Origin: Methylomonas sp.
Lineage (GTDB): Bacteria > Pseudomonadota > Gammaproteobacteria > Methylococcales > Methylomonadaceae
Reading direction: 5' to 3'
Assembly: GCA_026988195.1 (NCBI GenBank)
Contig: JALSLS010000314.1
Coordinates: 1 to 13,051, forward strand
Length of the DNA: 13,051 nt
Part shown: piece by piece, positions 12,968 to 13,051 of the stretch
Layout of the letters: every line of letters starts with the position of its first letter
Position numbering within the stretch: position 1 is the stretch's first letter
Notes under the pieces: model-generated
The model's database searches: none
The model's input: only the letters and a program-made list of their open reading frames with translations
Told to the model about the DNA's origin: nothing
Made by a program: the position numbers and the translations under genes

Positions 12968-13049
12968 TTTTGGCTTCATAGGCGTGTTAGGAAAACAGGC
13001 GCATAGCGGGCTACGTAACTGTTTTTCTAGCATGCCTATGGAGCCAAAA
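12968..13049. mobile_element. Second palindromic element with related tip
   Basis: TTTTGGCTTCATAGGCGTGT on the left pairs with the right end, which reads TTTTGGCTCCATAGGCATGC on the other strand. Each arm is about 40 nt. The tip GCGCATAGCGGGCTACGTAA resembles the tip of the element at 12685-12844 although the arms differ. It may extend past the right edge of the window. Confidence 0.65.
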
Positions 13050-13051
13050 GA

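Larger units (their letters stand above)
12631..13051. other. Region upstream of cas3, filled with repeats
   Basis: No convincing gene is visible. It holds 54 bp of possible cas3 promoter region, a 160-bp palindromic element (12685-12844), about 120 bp including GTTGCGGCATTGATGG (12871-12886, also seen at 9167), and a second palindromic element reaching the window edge. I could not assign a cas3 promoter. Confidence 0.6.

Overview
The window is a near-complete type I-E CRISPR-Cas locus. It probably comes from an A+T-rich gammaproteobacterium: Cas1 and Cas2 are very close to the E. coli type, and the dispersed palindromes resemble those of repeat-rich sulfur or methane oxidisers. The lineage is a guess. 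All protein genes are on the minus strand, so the locus reads right to left in the classical order cas3, cas8e (cse1), cse2, cas7e, cas5e, cas6e, cas1, cas2, leader, array.

Layout from left to right: a CRISPR array of 14 identical 29-nt repeats that runs off the left edge (to 849), its leader (850-940), cas2 and cas1 (935-2132), a hairpin-rich spacer (2133-2510), a Phd/RelE-type toxin-antitoxin pair (2511-3105), then the Cascade operon cas6e-cas5e-cas7e-cse2-cas8e (3355-8312). Next comes an unusual control region (8332-8650), a decayed second copy of the cas3 3' end (8645-8734), a MITE-like hairpin element (8754-8919), a second Phd/RelE pair plus a 5'-damaged HTH antidote gene (8956-9816), cas3 (9913-12630), and two further large hairpin elements up to the right edge.

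The most interesting part is 8332-8650. A degenerate repeat, a 32-nt spacer and a second repeat form a one-spacer mini-array. Its conserved parts are exactly those of a mature type I-E guide: the 8-nt 5' handle and the 3' Cas6e hairpin. The spacer matches a site 84 bp upstream at 15 of its first 16 positions. The single mismatch is at position 6, the flipped-out position in Cascade guides, and the match is preceded by a canonical AAG PAM. That PAM overlaps the -35 box of a good promoter (TTTACA-17 bp-TATTAT). The promoter faces a 36-codon ORF for a small hydrophobic peptide that ends 19 bp before cas8e. This is the architecture of a Cascade-repressed toxin-antitoxin module (CreTA-like), of a Cas-autorepressing guide (CreR-like), or of both at once, because no terminator is visible between the small ORF and the Cascade operon.

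How the parts work together: Cas6e would process both array crRNAs and the solitary guide, Cascade plus Cas3 would destroy invaders, and Cas1-Cas2 would add spacers at the leader end. The solitary guide pairs with too few bases to suggest cleavage and would instead hold the small-ORF/cas8e promoter shut. Loss of Cascade would then release a possible membrane toxin. Two conventional toxin-antitoxin modules sit exactly at the two breaks in the cas order (cas6e|cas1 and cas3|cas8e) and may add to retention of the locus.
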